A stretch of DNA of 64,000 nt from assembly GCF_004349265.1 (NCBI RefSeq), contig NZ_SMFL01000022.1, positions 1 through 64,000 on the forward strand. Direction: 5' to 3'. The DNA comes from Dyadobacter psychrotolerans. GTDB taxonomy: Bacteria; Bacteroidota; Bacteroidia; Cytophagales; Spirosomataceae. Under the pieces are notes generated by a model that was given only the letters and a program-made list of their open reading frames with translations, did not search any database and had not been told where the DNA came from. The translations under genes were made by a program, and so were the position numbers. This document shows, in pieces, positions 46,277 to 54,305 of the stretch. Position 1 is the stretch's first letter. Every line of letters begins with the position of its first letter.

Positions 46277-47356
46277 ATGAAAACAAAAATCATATTTCTT
46301 TGTTTGCTGGCCTTCGCCCTTACCGGCAAGGCTCAGCAAACGCAGAACATCGTCCTGATATCAATTGACGGTTACCGTTGGCAGGAGATCTTTCAGGGAG
46401 CAGATTCGACGCTGATCTTCAACAAAAAGTATCGCAAGCAGGACTCAACTTTCCTATTCAAAAAGTATTGGGCTGAATCGGCAAAGCAGCGAAGAGAAAA
46501 GCTTATGCCCTTTCTATGGAAAACCATCGCCAGCCAGGGCCAGCTTTATGGTAACAGGGAGCTAGGCAATGAGGTGAATCTGCGAAACAAATACTGGTTT
46601 TCTTACCCTGGTCGCAGTGAAACGCTTTGTGGTTTTTACGACGAAAAGATCAACAGCAACAGCTACCCAAACAACCCCAATGAGAATGTGCTCGAATTCT
46701 TCGACAAGCAAAAAGGCTTCAAAGGCAAGGTCGTTACATTCGCCTCCTGGGATGTGGTTAAGAACATTGTTAACCGCGATAGAAACGGCATGCTTGTAAA
46801 CATTGCCGGCGAAATGGTAGAAGGCAAGCTGACCGAAGCACAGCAACTGGCCAACGAAATCCAGGACAATTTCCCCCACTATTTCGGAAAAGGTATCCGC
46901 TTTGATGTGAACACCTATGCGATGGCAAAATCTTACGTGAATGCCAATCACCCGCGCGTTTTGCATATTGATTTCGCAGATCCGGACGATTTCGGCCACG
47001 CAGGCGAATACGATTCGTATCTGGATTCAGGACGCTATATCGACGCGATGATAGGCGGACTTTGGGAAACAATGCAAAAGGATCCTTTCTACAAAGGCAA
47101 AACCACTTTTTTGATTTATCCTGACCATGGAAGAGGCATTGATAAACGCTGGACTGGTCATGGCACTTCGGCGCCGGGATCAAATCAGACATGGCTGGCA
47201 GCGATCGGTCCGAATACACCAGCTCTTGGTGAGATGAAAGACAAAACCCGCATTTATCAGGACCAGATCGCGCAGACTGCGGCGCAAATCATGGGCTTCA
47301 AGTTTACAGCAAACCATCCGGTAGGAGAGCCTGTACAAAGTGCAATCAAGAAATAA
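46277..47356 (+). CDS. AlkP-superfamily phosphohydrolase (periplasmic)
   Basis: A 359-residue exported hydrolase with a signal peptide (IIFLCLLAFALTGKAQ). Metal-binding motifs of the alkaline phosphatase superfamily are in order: Asp31 in LISIDGYRWQEIF, a Ser/Thr nucleophile region in YPGRSETLCGF, Asp and His in DFADPDDFGHAGEYD, Asp-His in YPDHGRGID, and His in RWTGHGTSAPG. The family contains phosphodiesterases, phosphoglycerate mutases and phosphonoacetate hydrolase, so it may cleave phosphate or phosphonate esters. Its position directly after SusCD suggests it trims the imported compound in the periplasm. Confidence 0.85.
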   Translation: MKTKIIFLCLLAFALTGKAQQTQNIVLISIDGYRWQEIFQGADSTLIFNKKYRKQDSTFLFKKYWAESAKQRREKLMPFLWKTIASQGQLYGNRELGNEVNLRNKYWFSYPGRSETLCGFYDEKINSNSYPNNPNENVLEFFDKQKGFKGKVVTFASWDVVKNIVNRDRNGMLVNIAGEMVEGKLTEAQQLANEIQDNFPHYFGKGIRFDVNTYAMAKSYVNANHPRVLHIDFADPDDFGHAGEYDSYLDSGRYIDAMIGGLWETMQKDPFYKGKTTFLIYPDHGRGIDKRWTGHGTSAPGSNQTWLAAIGPNTPALGEMKDKTRIYQDQIAQTAAQIMGFKFTANHPVGEPVQSAIKK

Positions 47357-47383
47357 ATCTGTTTACCAATTATAAAAAACAAC

Positions 47384-48541
47384 ATGAATCTTAAATATGA
47401 CCTGGTGGTAATTGGCGCAGGCGCAATTGGCACATTCCATGCATACCATGCAGCTCTTTTAGGTAAAAAAGTACTTGTACTTGAAAAAGACCAACGGCCT
47501 GTTAATGCCACAGTCCGCAATTTCGGACAGGTAATCGCCTCGGGAATGTCCAGCAAATGGTTTGACTATGGCGTCTACGGCACCAATCTTTACAAATCCA
47601 TTCAGGAGCGTTATGACGTTTCTGTTCGTAATAATGGCTCGGTTTACATTGCTTCCGACGACGATGAACAGCAATTGATCCATGAACTGAAAGCAATTTA
47701 CGATACAAAAGGATACGGTTGTGAGCTGCTCTCGCAAAAGCAGTTGATTGACAAATATCCAACCATGAAGGCATCATATTGCCGGGAAGCGCTTTATTTT
47801 CCGCAGGAAGTTAGCGTTGAGCCTAATTTGTTCATCCACAGGGTTCATCAATACATGGAGCAAAGTTTTGAAAACCTTACGATTCAGCGCTGCTCACCGG
47901 TTATTGGCTGTGAAGTGTCATCTAACCAGGCTGTAATCACAACTTCTGGTGGAGAGAAATTCCTTGCTGAAAACGTGGTTGTTGCGTCCGGCCATGAATT
48001 CAAAATGCTATTTCCAACCCTGTTCAAAGCACAGGATTTGTCTGTGAGCAAACTGCAAATGATGCGGACCAAACCGTTGCCATCACTGTCGCTGCCCGGT
48101 AATATCGCTACCGGATTGACCATTCGTCGCTACGAGGCTTTTGAGGAATGCCCCGGATTTGCAGCCATAAAGACGCCCGAGCACTTACAAGAGCTTGAAA
48201 GTTACGGCATTCATATTTTGTTTAAACAGGCCATTGACGGCACTGTTATCGTGGGGGATTCTCACCAATACGCAAAAATTGGAGAAGAAGAAAATTTAGG
48301 TTATCAGCACAATCAGTATGTCAATGATCTGATGGTGAAGGAGGCCAGCCGCATTGTTGGTTTTGATCTGAGTGATATGACCGAAACCTGGGCTGGTTAT
48401 TATGGCTTGCATGAAAATGGAGAAATCTTCGAACATACCATAGAGGACCGCATTCACATCGCCGTCGGCATTGGCGGAAAGGGGATGACCTGCTCATCGG
48501 GTTATGCAAATAACAATACGAACAGGATTTTTCGAAATTAA
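47384..48541 (+). CDS. FAD-dependent oxidoreductase, phosphonate-associated (TIGR03364-like)
   Basis: A 385-residue D-amino-acid-oxidase-type flavoprotein. The FAD-binding Rossmann motif is LVVIGAGAIGTFHAYHAALL at residues 6-25, with a second FAD contact at LEKDQRP. Family-specific segments are VRNFGQVIASGM, VSKLQMMRTKPLPSL and GIGGKGMTCSSG. It matches the family I recall as TIGR03364, which co-occurs with PhnX-like HAD hydrolases and is proposed to oxidatively deaminate an aminophosphonate such as 2-aminoethylphosphonate or a derivative. The product would be phosphonoacetaldehyde or a hydroxylated form, the substrate of the HAD enzymes here. No PhnW transaminase is present, so this enzyme would replace it. 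Confidence 0.85.
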   Translation: MNLKYDLVVIGAGAIGTFHAYHAALLGKKVLVLEKDQRPVNATVRNFGQVIASGMSSKWFDYGVYGTNLYKSIQERYDVSVRNNGSVYIASDDDEQQLIHELKAIYDTKGYGCELLSQKQLIDKYPTMKASYCREALYFPQEVSVEPNLFIHRVHQYMEQSFENLTIQRCSPVIGCEVSSNQAVITTSGGEKFLAENVVVASGHEFKMLFPTLFKAQDLSVSKLQMMRTKPLPSLSLPGNIATGLTIRRYEAFEECPGFAAIKTPEHLQELESYGIHILFKQAIDGTVIVGDSHQYAKIGEEENLGYQHNQYVNDLMVKEASRIVGFDLSDMTETWAGYYGLHENGEIFEHTIEDRIHIAVGIGGKGMTCSSGYANNNTNRIFRN

Positions 48542-48552
48542 AGCCCAGCAGC

Positions 48553-49515
48553 ATGCCCAATAGAAGAAGTTTTCTCAAAGACATTGGAATTGCGGCTGGC
48601 GCTACGCTGCTGACCAGCTCTTGTTTTGCCATCCCGGCGAGTCAAACGGCAAGCCACAAAAAACTGCGCTTTGGCTTTATCACCGATCTGCACCATTTGC
48701 AGTTCGGCAAAAACGAACAGGCAAGAATCAAGAGTTTTATCAGCTCGGTGCTGAAAGAAAATCCGGACTTCATTGTGCAATGCGGTGATTTTTGCCGGCA
48801 TACCAACTCAGATGAGATTATGGCTGAATGGAACCGCTTCAAAGGTCCCAAGTACCACGTTCTGGGAAATCATGACATGGATTTTTGTGACAAGGCGACG
48901 ATCATGAAGTTCTGGAATATGCCTAAGCGATACTACTCTTTCGATAAAGACGGATTTCATTTTGTGGTAATGGATCGTAACTTTTTGAAAAAGCAAGATG
49001 GTTCCCTGGTGGATTACGATACATCAAACTGGGGGCCGTTTGCTTGGCCACAACGCAGTTTTACGGATCAGGCCCAGCTCGACTGGCTGCGGGACGATCT
49101 GGCAGCTGCGCAGTTTGCTGTCATTGTATTCATGCATCAACCGGTATTTCTCAGTGATTTTTATCAAGAAACTGGCAATGCGGACGACATTCTGAAAATA
49201 TTCGATCAGGCAAATCTGAATGCGACCAGAAAAAAAACCGGCAACAAGATCGCTGCTGTTTTCATGGGTCACGACCACGATGACCGGCATGGGCAGCGCA
49301 ATGGTGTGCATTATTTTATTATGAACAGTGCATCTTATGTGTATACCAACAGCGGGGCGCATTATTACAAGGATCCGTTGTACGCATTCATTACCCTTGA
49401 TCCCGCCGGAATTTTGACGATTGAAGGACGCAGTTCTACCTACCGCGATCAGACGCCTGATGTAGTACGTGCCAGATTCCCAACCAGAATCAGTAATCAC
49501 AAAGTCGGTTTCTAA
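48553..49515 (+). CDS. Tat-exported calcineurin-like metallophosphoesterase
   Basis: A 320-residue phosphoesterase with a twin-arginine signal (NRRSFLKDIGIAAGATLLTS) and a nearby Cys (SSC) that might be lipidated. Metal ligands are complete: Asp and His in FITDLHHLQF, Asp in VQCGDFCRH, GNHD in HVLGNHDMD, His in VFMHQPVF, and GHDHDD. Tat export suggests the metal is loaded in the cytosol. It lies 11 bases after the FAD oxidoreductase gene and 15 before the DUF5690 gene, in mid-operon. It may cleave phosphodiester or phosphonoester links. Substrate is unknown. Confidence 0.88.
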   Translation: MPNRRSFLKDIGIAAGATLLTSSCFAIPASQTASHKKLRFGFITDLHHLQFGKNEQARIKSFISSVLKENPDFIVQCGDFCRHTNSDEIMAEWNRFKGPKYHVLGNHDMDFCDKATIMKFWNMPKRYYSFDKDGFHFVVMDRNFLKKQDGSLVDYDTSNWGPFAWPQRSFTDQAQLDWLRDDLAAAQFAVIVFMHQPVFLSDFYQETGNADDILKIFDQANLNATRKKTGNKIAAVFMGHDHDDRHGQRNGVHYFIMNSASYVYTNSGAHYYKDPLYAFITLDPAGILTIEGRSSTYRDQTPDVVRARFPTRISNHKVGF

Positions 49516-49530
49516 CTACTAAAAAATATT

Positions 49531-50841
49531 ATGAACATAAAGCTCCGGAGCTGGCTGTCCAGCTCTCCAGTATTCTTTGTTGCCTGGTGTATCGTGGCCG
49601 CCTTCGGTGCTTACTTCTGCATGTATGCGTTCAGGAAGCCTTTTGCCGCAGGAACTTATGCCGATTACAGCCTCTGGGAGCTACATTATAAAACGGTACT
49701 GATCGTTGCGCAGGTGGTAGGTTATATGTGTTCTAAATGGATGGGTATCAAAATCATTTCGGAGTTAAAAGCTGCATCAAGGCAAAAACTGATCATCGGG
49801 TTGATCGTTTTTGCAGAAGTCGCCCTGGTATTATTCGGAATGGTTCCTGCGCCGTATAATTTCATTCTGCTTTTTTTTAACGGACTTCCCCTGGGTATGG
49901 TCTGGGGGGTGATTTTTAGTTATCTTGAAGGACGAAGATTCACTGAGGCATTGGCTATGGGTTTGAGCATCAGCCTGATTGTCTCTTCCGGATTTTTGAA
50001 AACGATCTATTTTCAGATCAATGATTTCATGCCTGATTTAAGCGAGTTTTGGCTGCCTGCCATTGTGGGTCTGCTGTTTCTTCCCGCTTTTCTGCTGTTC
50101 TCCTGGATGTTGCATGCTATTCCTGCGCCGGACGCTGCTGATAAAAAACTTCGGTCTGAGCGCTTGCCGATGAGCTCAGCGGACAAAAGGCTTGTTGTGA
50201 AAAATTACGGATGGGGCATAGCCGCTTTTGTTTTTATTTATATGCTGCTGTCAACCATGCGCGATTTTCGTGACAACTTTTCGGTTGAGATCTGGAATGA
50301 AATACAACCAGGATGGAATGCCAATATTTTTTCAACAACTGAAACGATCATTGGATTAGTTGTGCTCATTAGTGTAGCCTGTCTGTCTTTTTTTCAGAGC
50401 AATTTCAAAGGGTTTGTCGCAGTTCAGGTACTCATAGCCATCGGTTTGACTACTTGTGGCGCAAGTACCTATGCTTTCAACAACGGACTTATTGGCCCTT
50501 TCAGCTGGATGCTGACGTTGGGAGCTGGTATGTTTATGGCCTACACGCCAATCCAGGTCGCTTTATACGAACGCATGATCGCACTGTTCAGAATTAAAGC
50601 CAACGCGGGATTCTTTGTTTACATCTCCGACGCCTTCGGGTATTTAGGCAGTGTTTTCCTTTTGTTATACAAGGAATTTTTCATGAAAAGCCTGCAATGG
50701 TCTCAGGTGTTAATACAGTTTTCCTACCTGCTTGCGGTGCTAGGAACATGTGCCCTGTTATTTTCCTGGATATACTTTGTGAAAAAGTCCCGGGCTGCGC
50801 CACAAGCACCACTATTGCCAAAGCGTAGCGCGCTTTGCTAG
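49531..50841 (+). CDS. DUF5690 membrane transporter (MFS/OPA-like)
   Basis: An inner-membrane protein of 436 residues with about 12 predicted helices. It opens with AWCIVAAFGAYFCMYAFRKP; Arg35 in YAFRKPF is placed like the phosphate-binding Arg of GlpT-type antiporters (VRKNF). A second Arg-rich helix starts MLLSTMRDFRDNF near the middle. DUF5690 proteins are known from Bacteroidota and are often next to phosphonate or lipid genes; function is not established. In this operon it is the obvious candidate to carry the periplasmic product into the cytosol. Confidence 0.85.
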   Translation: MNIKLRSWLSSSPVFFVAWCIVAAFGAYFCMYAFRKPFAAGTYADYSLWELHYKTVLIVAQVVGYMCSKWMGIKIISELKAASRQKLIIGLIVFAEVALVLFGMVPAPYNFILLFFNGLPLGMVWGVIFSYLEGRRFTEALAMGLSISLIVSSGFLKTIYFQINDFMPDLSEFWLPAIVGLLFLPAFLLFSWMLHAIPAPDAADKKLRSERLPMSSADKRLVVKNYGWGIAAFVFIYMLLSTMRDFRDNFSVEIWNEIQPGWNANIFSTTETIIGLVVLISVACLSFFQSNFKGFVAVQVLIAIGLTTCGASTYAFNNGLIGPFSWMLTLGAGMFMAYTPIQVALYERMIALFRIKANAGFFVYISDAFGYLGSVFLLLYKEFFMKSLQWSQVLIQFSYLLAVLGTCALLFSWIYFVKKSRAAPQAPLLPKRSALC

Positions 50842-50902
50842 TTCTTCAAGGGCTGGCTGCATAATTTGATTAATACATTCTTTAAACTAAAATTATTTTA
50901 CA

Positions 50903-51583
50903 ATGATCAGAATGGTAATTTTCGATATGGCTGGAACAACAGTCAATGAAAACAATGTGGTATATAAGACGCTCATGCGTGCTATTAATGAACGGCAGTT
51001 TGACTTTACCTTAGAAGAGGTGCTCTCGGAAGGGGCAGGCATGGAAAAACTACAAGCCATACGCAGCATACTGGCATCCAAGCAGATCGCAGACGAAGTT
51101 TTGGCAAATGATATTTTCAAAACATTTAAGAAACTGCTTAAAACAGCTTATGAAGATCTGGATGTTACCGAGCAAAACAATGCAACTCCGCTTTTTGCTG
51201 AATTGAAGAAAAAAGGAATATCCGTTGCTCTCAACACAGGTTATGACCGGCAGACAGCCGAAGGTTTGATAGGAAAAATTGGTTGGCAGAAAGCCACGCA
51301 TTACGACGAACTGATCACAGCTTCAGATGTGGAAAAAAATCGACCGAATCCGGATATGATCCTGCTGGCTATGAAAAATCGGGCAATAGAGCATCCAGAT
51401 CAGGTGGTCAAGGTGGGAGATTCGGCAATTGATATAGAAGAAGGACAGAATGCGGGTTGTCTTTTTAGTATCGGTATCACAACAGGCGCGCAAACCAGGG
51501 AGCAATTGCTGAGCGCTGCGCCTGACTTTGTTATTGACAATTTAATGCAGCTGCTGGCGATCATAAATGGTTTTGAAAACTAG
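50903..51583 (+). CDS. PhnX-like HAD hydrolase, copy 1 (Met at the Schiff-base position)
   Basis: A 226-residue HAD enzyme of the phosphonatase-like type (TIGR03351-like). The nucleophile loop is VIFDMAGTT with Asp8; DxAGT is the hallmark of PhnX relatives. Motif II is LNTGYDR, motif III/IV ENRP-like KNRPNPDMI and KVGDSAIDIEEG. In PhnX a cap-domain Lys forms a Schiff base with phosphonoacetaldehyde, in a GxxK motif. Here the matching motif is GAGM: residue 47 is Met (ATG), while copy 2 has Lys (AAG). Lys49 is present in both. This copy may therefore not cleave phosphonoacetaldehyde by the usual route. It ends the operon and is followed by a terminator. Confidence 0.88.
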   Translation: MIRMVIFDMAGTTVNENNVVYKTLMRAINERQFDFTLEEVLSEGAGMEKLQAIRSILASKQIADEVLANDIFKTFKKLLKTAYEDLDVTEQNNATPLFAELKKKGISVALNTGYDRQTAEGLIGKIGWQKATHYDELITASDVEKNRPNPDMILLAMKNRAIEHPDQVVKVGDSAIDIEEGQNAGCLFSIGITTGAQTREQLLSAAPDFVIDNLMQLLAIINGFEN

Positions 51584-51611
51584 TGTCAATGTTGTCATCT
51601 TGTCATTGATA

Positions 51612-51644
51612 AAAACATACCTGATTGATAATTGGGTATGTTTT
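51612..51644. terminator. Rho-independent terminator between convergent genes
   Basis: AAAACATACC (51612-51621) and GGTATGTTTT (51635-51644) form a 10-bp stem with a 13-base loop; the T-run is part of the stem on both strands. It lies 28 bases after the HAD copy 1 stop and can also serve the minus-strand sulfatase transcript. Confidence 0.75.
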
Positions 51645-51962
51645 AACAGTCGTATGCTTGTTTTTAGGTGGGCAACCCTGAGTAGTTTTTCTGCGAATAA
51701 TCCGTTTAGGTTGTTTTTGCTATAAGAGGGCCATATGTGAAACGATCATTATTTGCTTAACGGCATCAGCTCAGAGCTATACCTTCTTCGACTGGATTCT
51801 TTTAATTATTACATGAAATTTCTCTGGATCTGAATTAACTTCTTAATTTACAGGGGCTGTGAGCTGGTGTCTTGAAATTTCGCTCTGCTGAAAAGCTGCT
51901 GTGAATACTCACTTGTAGCCAAACCGGTTTATTAAAAAAACAGTCCTTGTACCAAAACAGCC
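51645..51962. other. Spacer between convergent genes
   Basis: No gene or further structure was recognised in this 318-base stretch between HAD copy 1 and the minus-strand sulfatase. Confidence 0.45.
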
Positions 51963-53471
51963 CTATTTAGTAGTGTTCAGCACGGTATTATCAATAAAGT
52001 CCCAGTCTGCAATGCCGCAATCGGTGTGTTCACGTTTAAGAACTGCATCTAGTTTCTTTATCAATTCCGGATGCCGGCCGGCCAGATTGTTTGTCTCCTT
52101 GGGGTCAGCTTTCAAGTTGAATATCTGCCAGGGACTTGCGGGATTTTTTCTTAATTCTGTTTTGACACCCTTCCAGTTTCCGATACGAATGGCCAATTGA
52201 CCGCCCTTTTCAGGATATTCCCAATAGAGAAAGTCATGTTTTTGTTGTTTTCTTTTCTGTCCCAGCAACTCTGGAAGAAAAGAAATGCCGTCAGTTTCTT
52301 TGAGCTTTTGGCCTGTCAGCTCAGCGAGTGTAGCCATCAGGTCGTACTGGGCCGAAACATGATCGCTTACGCTGCCTGCTGTGATTTTCCCCGGCCAGCG
52401 CACGATAAACGGCTCTCGAATTCCGCCTTCGTATACATCCATTTTCAGTCCGCGAAGGCCTGCTACGCTATCAAAGAAAGCAGCGTTCACACCACCATTA
52501 AAAGTTGTACCATTGTCGCTGCTGAACATGATGATGGTATTTTCGTCAAGTCCGAGCTGTTTGATTTTTTGTAGGATAATACCAACCTGATCATCCAGAT
52601 AAGTGATCATTGCAGCATAGGTAGCAAGTGGATATTTTGTGGATGCATATCCGTTGTTTCCGTAATAGGGCCTTTCGTTAAAAACCGGTAAGTATTCGTT
52701 TATATACTCATCCGGAGCCTGCAACGAAACGTGTGGGATAGCGTATGGCAAATAAAGAAAAAAAGGTGCCCGTTTGTTTTGCTCGATAAAGCGCAGCGCT
52801 TTTTCGGTCATTTTTTCAGAAGCATAAGATTTGCCTTTAAAGTAGTTAAAATCATTTTCAGTTGCTGTGGCCGCCTTAAGCTTCTTGTGTACATCAATCC
52901 AGGGCTGTGGGAGTGTATCCCATTTGTCGTTTTCCCATAAATGAGATGGGTAATGGTTATGCGCCTGCTTCTGATCCAAGTAGCCATAAAAATAATCAAA
53001 TCCCTGTTTGAGCGGCGCACCCTCTGTATTGAACATTCCCAAACCCCATTTGCCAATTAGGGCCGTGGCATATCCTTTCTGTTTTAATAGTTCACCTATT
53101 GTAAATTCTTTGTCCGGCAAAGGCATTTGTCCTCGTTCTTGGTCATCTTTGAAGCCACCCATTTCAAGATTCCCCCTAATTGCGGCATGGCCACCGTGCT
53201 TACCAGTCATTAGCATTGCCCGCGCGGGTGCACAGACTGGCATGCTGGTATAATGCTGTGTGAAGCGAATACCCTGTCGGGCGAGTCTATCCAAATTTGG
53301 TGTTTTAATCTTTTTCTGGCCGTAACAACCCAGCTCTGCATACCCCAAATCATCAGCATAGATGAAGATAATATTGGGAAGTCGGGTTTTTATTTTCTGC
53401 GCATTCGTATATGGAGATACAATGAAAAGAAAACTTAAAAGTGCCAACCATCGGTCTTGGTAAAGGGACAT
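51963..53471 (-). CDS. S1-type sulfatase / phosphonate monoester hydrolase-like enzyme 1
   Basis: A 502-residue exported AlkP-superfamily enzyme (signal WLALLSFLFIVSPYTNAQ). The metal site begins NIIFIYADDLGYAELGCYG. The modified residue is Cys80 in VCAPARAMLMTGKHGG, a CxPxR (CAPAR) formylglycine motif. DNGTTFNGG holds the second metal pair (SSDNG). Arylsulfatases and phosphonate monoester hydrolases share this motif, so in this locus cleavage of a phosphonate monoester is as likely as desulfation. It is the only enzyme gene of the locus on the minus strand, divergent from HAD copy 2 through a shared promoter with a strong palindrome. Confidence 0.88.
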   Translation of the reverse strand: MSLYQDRWLALLSFLFIVSPYTNAQKIKTRLPNIIFIYADDLGYAELGCYGQKKIKTPNLDRLARQGIRFTQHYTSMPVCAPARAMLMTGKHGGHAAIRGNLEMGGFKDDQERGQMPLPDKEFTIGELLKQKGYATALIGKWGLGMFNTEGAPLKQGFDYFYGYLDQKQAHNHYPSHLWENDKWDTLPQPWIDVHKKLKAATATENDFNYFKGKSYASEKMTEKALRFIEQNKRAPFFLYLPYAIPHVSLQAPDEYINEYLPVFNERPYYGNNGYASTKYPLATYAAMITYLDDQVGIILQKIKQLGLDENTIIMFSSDNGTTFNGGVNAAFFDSVAGLRGLKMDVYEGGIREPFIVRWPGKITAGSVSDHVSAQYDLMATLAELTGQKLKETDGISFLPELLGQKRKQQKHDFLYWEYPEKGGQLAIRIGNWKGVKTELRKNPASPWQIFNLKADPKETNNLAGRHPELIKKLDAVLKREHTDCGIADWDFIDNTVLNTTK

Positions 53472-53502
53472 CGAAGTGTGTTGTTAGTTTAGACAAAAAT
53501 AT

Positions 53503-53510
53503 CAAATTTA
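53503..53510 (-). promoter_or_regulatory. -7 box for sulfatase 1
   Basis: On the minus strand TAAATTTG fits TAnnTTTG, 31 bases before the sulfatase start. A second match, TATTTTTG (53501-53494), overlaps further downstream. Confidence 0.45.
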
Positions 53511-53519
53511 ATTTAACAT

Positions 53520-53540
53520 TTGTTTAATATTTGTAAACAA
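53520..53540. promoter_or_regulatory. Palindromic operator candidate in the divergent sulfatase/HAD promoter
   Basis: TTGTTTA (53520-53526) and TAAACAA (53534-53540) are exact inverted repeats with a 7-base spacer. It lies between the two divergent -7 boxes, so a dimer bound here would cover the -33 regions of both promoters. The XRE-cupin regulator of the locus is one possible binder. Confidence 0.5.
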
Positions 53541-53548
53541 TATTTATT

Positions 53549-53556
53549 TACATTTG
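53549..53556 (+). promoter_or_regulatory. -7 box (TACATTTG) for HAD copy 2 operon
   Basis: TACATTTG matches the TAnnTTTG consensus exactly, 43 bases before the HAD copy 2 start. The same octamer precedes the dehydrogenase gene at 55902. Confidence 0.55.
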
Positions 53557-53599
53557 TCAGCTTTATTATCCCAATTCAAAAATCAGAGACCAAATACTT

Positions 53600-54295
53600 A
53601 TGATTAAAATGATTGTTTTTGACATGGCAGGCACGACGGTCAATGAAAATAATGTGGTTTATAAAACCCTTTGTAGTGCTATCAATCAAGCCGGTTTTAA
53701 CTTTTCATTAGAGCAAGTACTCCAAGTCGGAGCGGGCAAGGAAAAACTCGAAGCTATTCGCAGTGTACTTCGCATCAGCGAAATTGACGATGAAGCGCTT
53801 GCTGGACGTATTTTTTCAAAGTTTCTTGTACTTCTTTCTGACGCCTACGAAAACCTGGATGTTGCCCAACAAGACAACGCCACCCTGTTATTCCGTGTCT
53901 TGAAAGAAAATGGCATGCTCATCGTTCTCAACACAGGCTATAACAGGATCACAGCCGAAAGTCTTGTACAAAAAGTCGGCTGGAAGCTTGGGGTTGATTA
54001 TGATCTTTTGGTTACCGCTTCGGATGTTTCAAAAAACCGTCCGCAGCCGGATATGATCCTGCTGGCTATGCAACATTTTGGGATTGAAGATCCTTTGGAG
54101 GTAATCAAAGTAGGAGACTCGACGGTCGATATCATGGAGGGCCAAAATGCTGGTTGTAAAATTAATATTGGTATTACGACCGGCGCTCACACAAGAGAAC
54201 AATTAACGAGCGCGAATCCTGAATTTATTGTGGATGATTTATTGGACTTGTTACCAATCGTTGAAATGCAAAATCAACAACCGGAAACCGTCTAA
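53600..54295 (+). CDS. PhnX-like HAD hydrolase (phosphonatase-like), copy 2
   Basis: A 231-residue paralogue of the enzyme at 50903 with all expected phosphonatase-like features: nucleophile Asp8 in IVFDMAGTT, and cap-domain GAGKEKLEAIR with Lys47 in the GxxK position that forms the Schiff base in PhnX. It also has LNTGYNR, VTASDVSKNRPQPDMI and KVGDSTVDIMEG. The role is cleavage of the C-P bond of phosphonoacetaldehyde or a close relative such as its hydroxy form, giving phosphate and an aldehyde. The 3' end is 10 bases from the next sulfatase gene. Proteins of this group usually occur with the FAD oxidase and zinc dehydrogenase found here. Confidence 0.9.
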   Translation: MIKMIVFDMAGTTVNENNVVYKTLCSAINQAGFNFSLEQVLQVGAGKEKLEAIRSVLRISEIDDEALAGRIFSKFLVLLSDAYENLDVAQQDNATLLFRVLKENGMLIVLNTGYNRITAESLVQKVGWKLGVDYDLLVTASDVSKNRPQPDMILLAMQHFGIEDPLEVIKVGDSTVDIMEGQNAGCKINIGITTGAHTREQLTSANPEFIVDDLLDLLPIVEMQNQQPETV

Positions 54296-54305
54296 GATTA
54301 AACTT

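Noticed and set aside
54228..54305. Sulfatase 2 starting inside HAD copy 2
   Set aside because: The upstream extension overlaps the HAD gene in another frame, while ATG 54306 yields a proper lipoprotein signal.
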